A DNA stretch of 62,856 nt, from assembly GCF_014904795.1 (NCBI RefSeq), contig NZ_JACZFS010000066.1:1-62856 (forward strand). Direction: 5' to 3'. A program made the translations under genes and the position numbers. Shown piece by piece: positions 61,601 to 62,856 of the stretch (positions are counted from its first letter, which is position 1; every line of letters begins with the position of its first letter). A model generated the notes under the pieces. That model was not told where the DNA came from. It worked only from the letters and a program-made list of their open reading frames with translations, and made no database searches. Source of the DNA: Nisaea nitritireducens (GTDB taxonomy: Bacteria > Pseudomonadota > Alphaproteobacteria > Thalassobaculales > Thalassobaculaceae).

Positions 61601-62856
61601 GCTGAGGATCGAATCCCCGCCGAGCTCGAAGAAATTGTCATTCCGCCCGATCCGCTCGCGTCCGAGCACGCCGCCCCAGATTGTGGCAAGGGCTATTTCC
61701 CGATCAGTGCGGGGCGCTTCGTAAGTTTGTGCTGCGGGCGCCATGTCCGGCACAGGCAGTGCCTTGCGGTCGAGCTTGCCGGTTACCGTCAGCGGCAGGG
61801 CATCGAGCACCATCACTTCCGACGGCACCATGTAGCTCGGGAGAGCGGTCTGCAACTCCCGCCTGAGCGTCGCACCGTCGAGGCTTGTACCTGTTGCATA
61901 GGCGACGATGCGTCGATGCTCTCTTTCGCCGGCGAGGGTGGCGACGGCCTCCTCGACGTCCGGCCGGGCCCGCAGGGCTGCCTCGATCTCTCCGAGCTCG
62001 ATGCGGAAGCCGCGGAGTTTGATCTGATGGTCTGTGCGTCCGAGATAGTCGATGGCGCCGCCGTTCGTGCCATCGGCATTCCAGCGACAGAGGTCGCCGG
62101 TACGGTAGAGGCGGCCGAGGATTGGATGGTCAATGAAGCGCTCTTCTGTCAGCTCCGGCTGAGCCAGATAGCCGTCCGCGAGGCCGTCACCACCGAGATG
62201 CAGCTCGCCCGCGATCCCGGCAGGCACAGGATTGCCTTCCGGATCGAGAATGTGTGCCGTGGTGTTGGCCAGCGGCCCTCCGATGGGCACGCTTGCGGCG
62301 TCTTCGGCAACGGCGTGCACCTCGTGCCATGTTGCGTACGTGGTGCACTCGGTCGGGCCATAGACATGCAGCAGGCGGTTGGGTGGCCCTGCCTTGAGCA
62401 CGGCGCGCACCCAACGTGGATCGACGGCCTCTCCACCAAACAGCAACGTGTCGAGAGAGGAGAAGAGCGCGGCATCGATCTGCGCCAGACGATTGAACAG
62501 TGCCGTGGTCAGGAAGAGGATGCTGAAGCGCTTCTGCCGCAGCAGCCCTGCGAAGCGGTCCGGATCGAGTATGTCGTCGCGTTCGAGCAGCTCGATGGCG
62601 GCCCCGTTGAGGAGCGCCCCCCAGATCTCAAAGGTTGCAGCATCGAAGACGGGTGTCGCGGCCTGCGCGATGCGATCACCGGGCTTGATGTCGATATAGT
62701 CGGTGTTGCGGACGAGGCGTGTGACGGCGCGCTGGGGCACCATGACGCCCTTGGGGCGTCCTGTTGAGCCTGAGGTGTACATGACATAGGCGAGGCTGGC
62801 GCCGTCGCTCTGCGGCGCTGGAACATCCGCATCGCAGACGTCGATCTCCGCCGCGT
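55628..62856 (-). CDS. Nonribosomal peptide synthetase A, 5' end beyond window: A-PCP-E-C-A-PCP-C
   Basis: Open to the right edge; the ATG at 62782 lies inside adenylation motif A3 (SLAYVMYTSGSTG), so it is not the start. Domains on the minus strand: A1 to about 61748 (pocket about D-A-F-F-L-G-V-T-Y-K, aliphatic, Ile-like), PCP1 61508-61726 (FFELGGDSI), epimerisation 60173-61465 (HHLAVDGVSW, SETVGWFTAIYPV, FNYLGQF), condensation 58778-60070 (YPLSPMQQGMAFHS, HHLLLDG, D-L type), A2 57218-58690 (pocket D-F-W-N-I-G-M-V-H-K, the standard Thr code), PCP2 56957-57169 (FFALGGHSL), condensation 55631-56911 (HHIIGDG). It builds …-D-aliphatic-Thr- and hands on to NRPS B. Further modules lie outside. Confidence 0.93.
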   Translation of the reverse strand, partial: AAEIDVCDADVPAPQSDGASLAYVMYTSGSTGRPKGVMVPQRAVTRLVRNTDYIDIKPGDRIAQAATPVFDAATFEIWGALLNGAAIELLERDDILDPDRFAGLLRQKRFSILFLTTALFNRLAQIDAALFSSLDTLLFGGEAVDPRWVRAVLKAGPPNRLLHVYGPTECTTYATWHEVHAVAEDAASVPIGGPLANTTAHILDPEGNPVPAGIAGELHLGGDGLADGYLAQPELTEERFIDHPILGRLYRTGDLCRWNADGTNGGAIDYLGRTDHQIKLRGFRIELGEIEAALRARPDVEEAVATLAGEREHRRIVAYATGTSLDGATLRRELQTALPSYMVPSEVMVLDALPLTVTGKLDRKALPVPDMAPAAQTYEAPRTDREIALATIWGGVLGRERIGRNDNFFELGGDSILSIQIVAQARSAGLRLAVRDIFKHQTIAALAPHAASIVLSEEAATKNPIGPAPLTPVQSWFFCWDLADLSHFNQALLLRPNEKISTEELQAAARAIIARHAALRLRFRHGSDGWQQEPTEIPGDLPVHEEDLRDLLIEAQADALAARASHWQRSLDLESGPVMRLVLFNMTSGQRLLWCIHHLAVDGVSWRILLGDLDHAFTQIRQGADIFLEPAPASFPDWAHYLQSLSGTPEIAEEAAYWRGWQAAPPLPKDDPAGMARWDSTEHVRVAFDPETTTALLEQVPCAFGTRINDLLLTALALALADWTGRSDWPIALESHGRPERPGAPDLSETVGWFTAIYPVRLDLPDRTDLAACLKAVKEQFRAIPGEGLAYGIERYLTGSQPHDFPEAEIAFNYLGQFEADASAGFFSVAEEGAGESQCLDGTRPHTVDINGLVSDGALTVSLSYSNQQYRPETMETLVKSFETALHALVDLCRDGTVCGYTPSDFPLAPVTQDRLDRLAAQQGRGVAALYPLSPMQQGMAFHSLADEPGGSVYFEQLTWKITNPFRPDAFRAAWHALVERHPILRSALWLEDAEPLQYVRRDATLPWRDLDWRDLEKDKQAEALEQLLAEERGAGFDLTRPPLLRCLLVRLEEDVWQFVLGFHHLLLDGWSLPILFRDLMLLYGSRSTDLPAAAPYEHYIAWLQKQDHAAARAHWQQAVADIDAPTPLPGARTTAPDGENTAQPNEKIFTFEPALGQALIETARQRHLTLNTLFNAGWALVLSRTSGERDSVFGVTLSGRDIDLAGIEDMVGLFINTVPMRVSTEDCPVGVWLDALQAQHQDNSRFGFVPLADIQQDSALPPGTALFNSLLVFENYPLDPDLPAGESMDEGGGAHFSDGRAIDHTNYPLTLIAAAHGDEIRLRVGYDETQFAADDIDRIFAFLSTALHGLIEADADQPLDRIGIVSDAEREALWETGHARCHLPVTDALTERFAAQVAQYAARPAVTCAGETLTYAELDARADDIARRISALGAGPDRLVGLLAERSNDLITGLLGIVKSGAAYLPIDPATPAARVAFMLKDAGAIALVTERALAEDHSAWEGPRLYLDDPAEVDDTSPLCARTPAQPDDMAYVIYTSGSTGQPKGVMVSHANVLRLFDATQPDCHFSADDVWTMFHSVAFDFSVWEIWGALLHGGHLIVVPDEVRRNPAAFHTLLEHESVTVLNQTPSAFRHLIPEAVERGRTLSLRLVIFGGEALDLPGLKPWFTLYGDQEPRLVNMYGITETTVHVTWCPLTEADCSSTASLIGNPLRDLDLHLLDPRGEPVPVGVAGEIHVGGAGLARGYLNRPELTAERFVERTVGGSAERLYRSGDLARRRTDGSLEYLGRMDKQVKLRGYRIEIGEIEATLSQHEAVRQVAVVAQQEEGRLVAYLVADSEAIQGVSDWAASRLPFYMVPGIFVPIERIPLTRNGKTDHAALPKPEVRAAIDPGSTAPANAVEQSLVEIWRDVLGVGNIGTEDDFFALGGHSLKALQVVSRINQVFGRRLPVGLLLKNPTIGALAPHIGLEGAAAYEPIRPTPAQESYPLSHAQKRFWLEDRLAGDARYNMPAAFELKQQIDADALRSALEQLIARHEILRTVFIEIEGEPRQKVLETIDVPLTSVDLGDAEDADAQTRAIVAVQNRTRFALDQAPLFRVTLITRDGGPTAFVLVMHHIIGDGWSMQIFYRELLTLYDAAFSGGRSALPPLEIQYRDYAVLQDARDLTDDARYWMAQLDGLDGPLRLPRDIAPNAGDERRGERVGLELSEECTKALRALSRARGTTPANTLLALFKLFLFQLTRQEDICVGMAVANRGRPELEPLLGAFVNLLPLRTQVSADTDFDTLLDRVTRTSTAALDHQDYPYDLMLSSRKTGPGRDPVNVIYAYQNTSDVNIGGGSTDDAPNGAEARQLELAFPFAKVDLMLLVAEHQSRLELTLEYDADLFTAEAAERYLNSLNRFAEAVAADAA

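Overview
The window is GC-rich DNA from an alphaproteobacterium, most likely Rhodospirillales-like. The genus cannot be fixed from sequence alone. Supporting this are the hemC-hemD-mic60-hemY order with a divergent tsaD-gpsA-EVE operon, a DUF1285-Nudix-CCA block divergent from a moxR-DUF58 operon, a lone TTAA-N7-TTAA (CtrA-type) box, and family-level protein features. No rRNA, tRNA, CRISPR array or intact insertion sequence was seen. Both window edges cut through genes.

Left (1-4.6 kb, accessory in character): a truncated Ala-rich repeat protein with a Trp-rich domain and a membrane segment, then a repeat-laden spacer that holds a decayed piece of a paralogue of that same gene. A standalone DUF4347 domain, an AraC-type regulator and a DUF3750 protein follow. 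4.6-18.9 kb: a fused indolepyruvate ferredoxin oxidoreductase; a UDP-glucuronate-type epimerase; pirin and WrbA divergent from a LysR regulator; a periplasmic TPR protein; a TIGR04372-type glycosyltransferase; a three-gene GT83/GT2/LAB_N operon typical of lipid A or envelope glycan modification; a solitary PhnM; and a DUF2306-like membrane protein.

18.9-32.7 kb is mostly housekeeping: EVE protein, gpsA and tsaD on one strand; hemC, hemD, the Mic60 homologue, a HemY-like protein with a terminal zinc ribbon, and hemF on the other. Two unrecognised proteins and an AT-rich exonuclease patch are interspersed, followed by a hydratase, CCA-adding enzyme, CoA pyrophosphatase-type Nudix and DUF1285. 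32.7-48.6 kb: a MoxR/DUF58/DUF4159 envelope operon; cytochrome b561; asparagine synthase coupled to an unknown secreted or anchored protein; a class II aldolase; gamma-butyrobetaine hydroxylase with a divergent LysR; queF; an amidase; and a tiny membrane protein.

48.6-62.9 kb (minus strand) is a tightly packed nonribosomal peptide operon running off the right edge. Transcribed right to left it contains NRPS A (…A-PCP-E-C-A-PCP-C), NRPS B (A-PCP-TE), a type II thioesterase, a TPR/GT9-like glycosyltransferase, an FkbM methyltransferase and an EctB-like diaminobutyrate aminotransferase. Reading the adenylation pockets by eye predicts the last three residues as D-aliphatic, Thr and Val. The operon is the best candidate for an undescribed natural-product system in this window. 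A family of GTCATCCC…GGGATGAC palindromic elements, with a compensatory base-pair change between two copies, is scattered between genes across the whole window.
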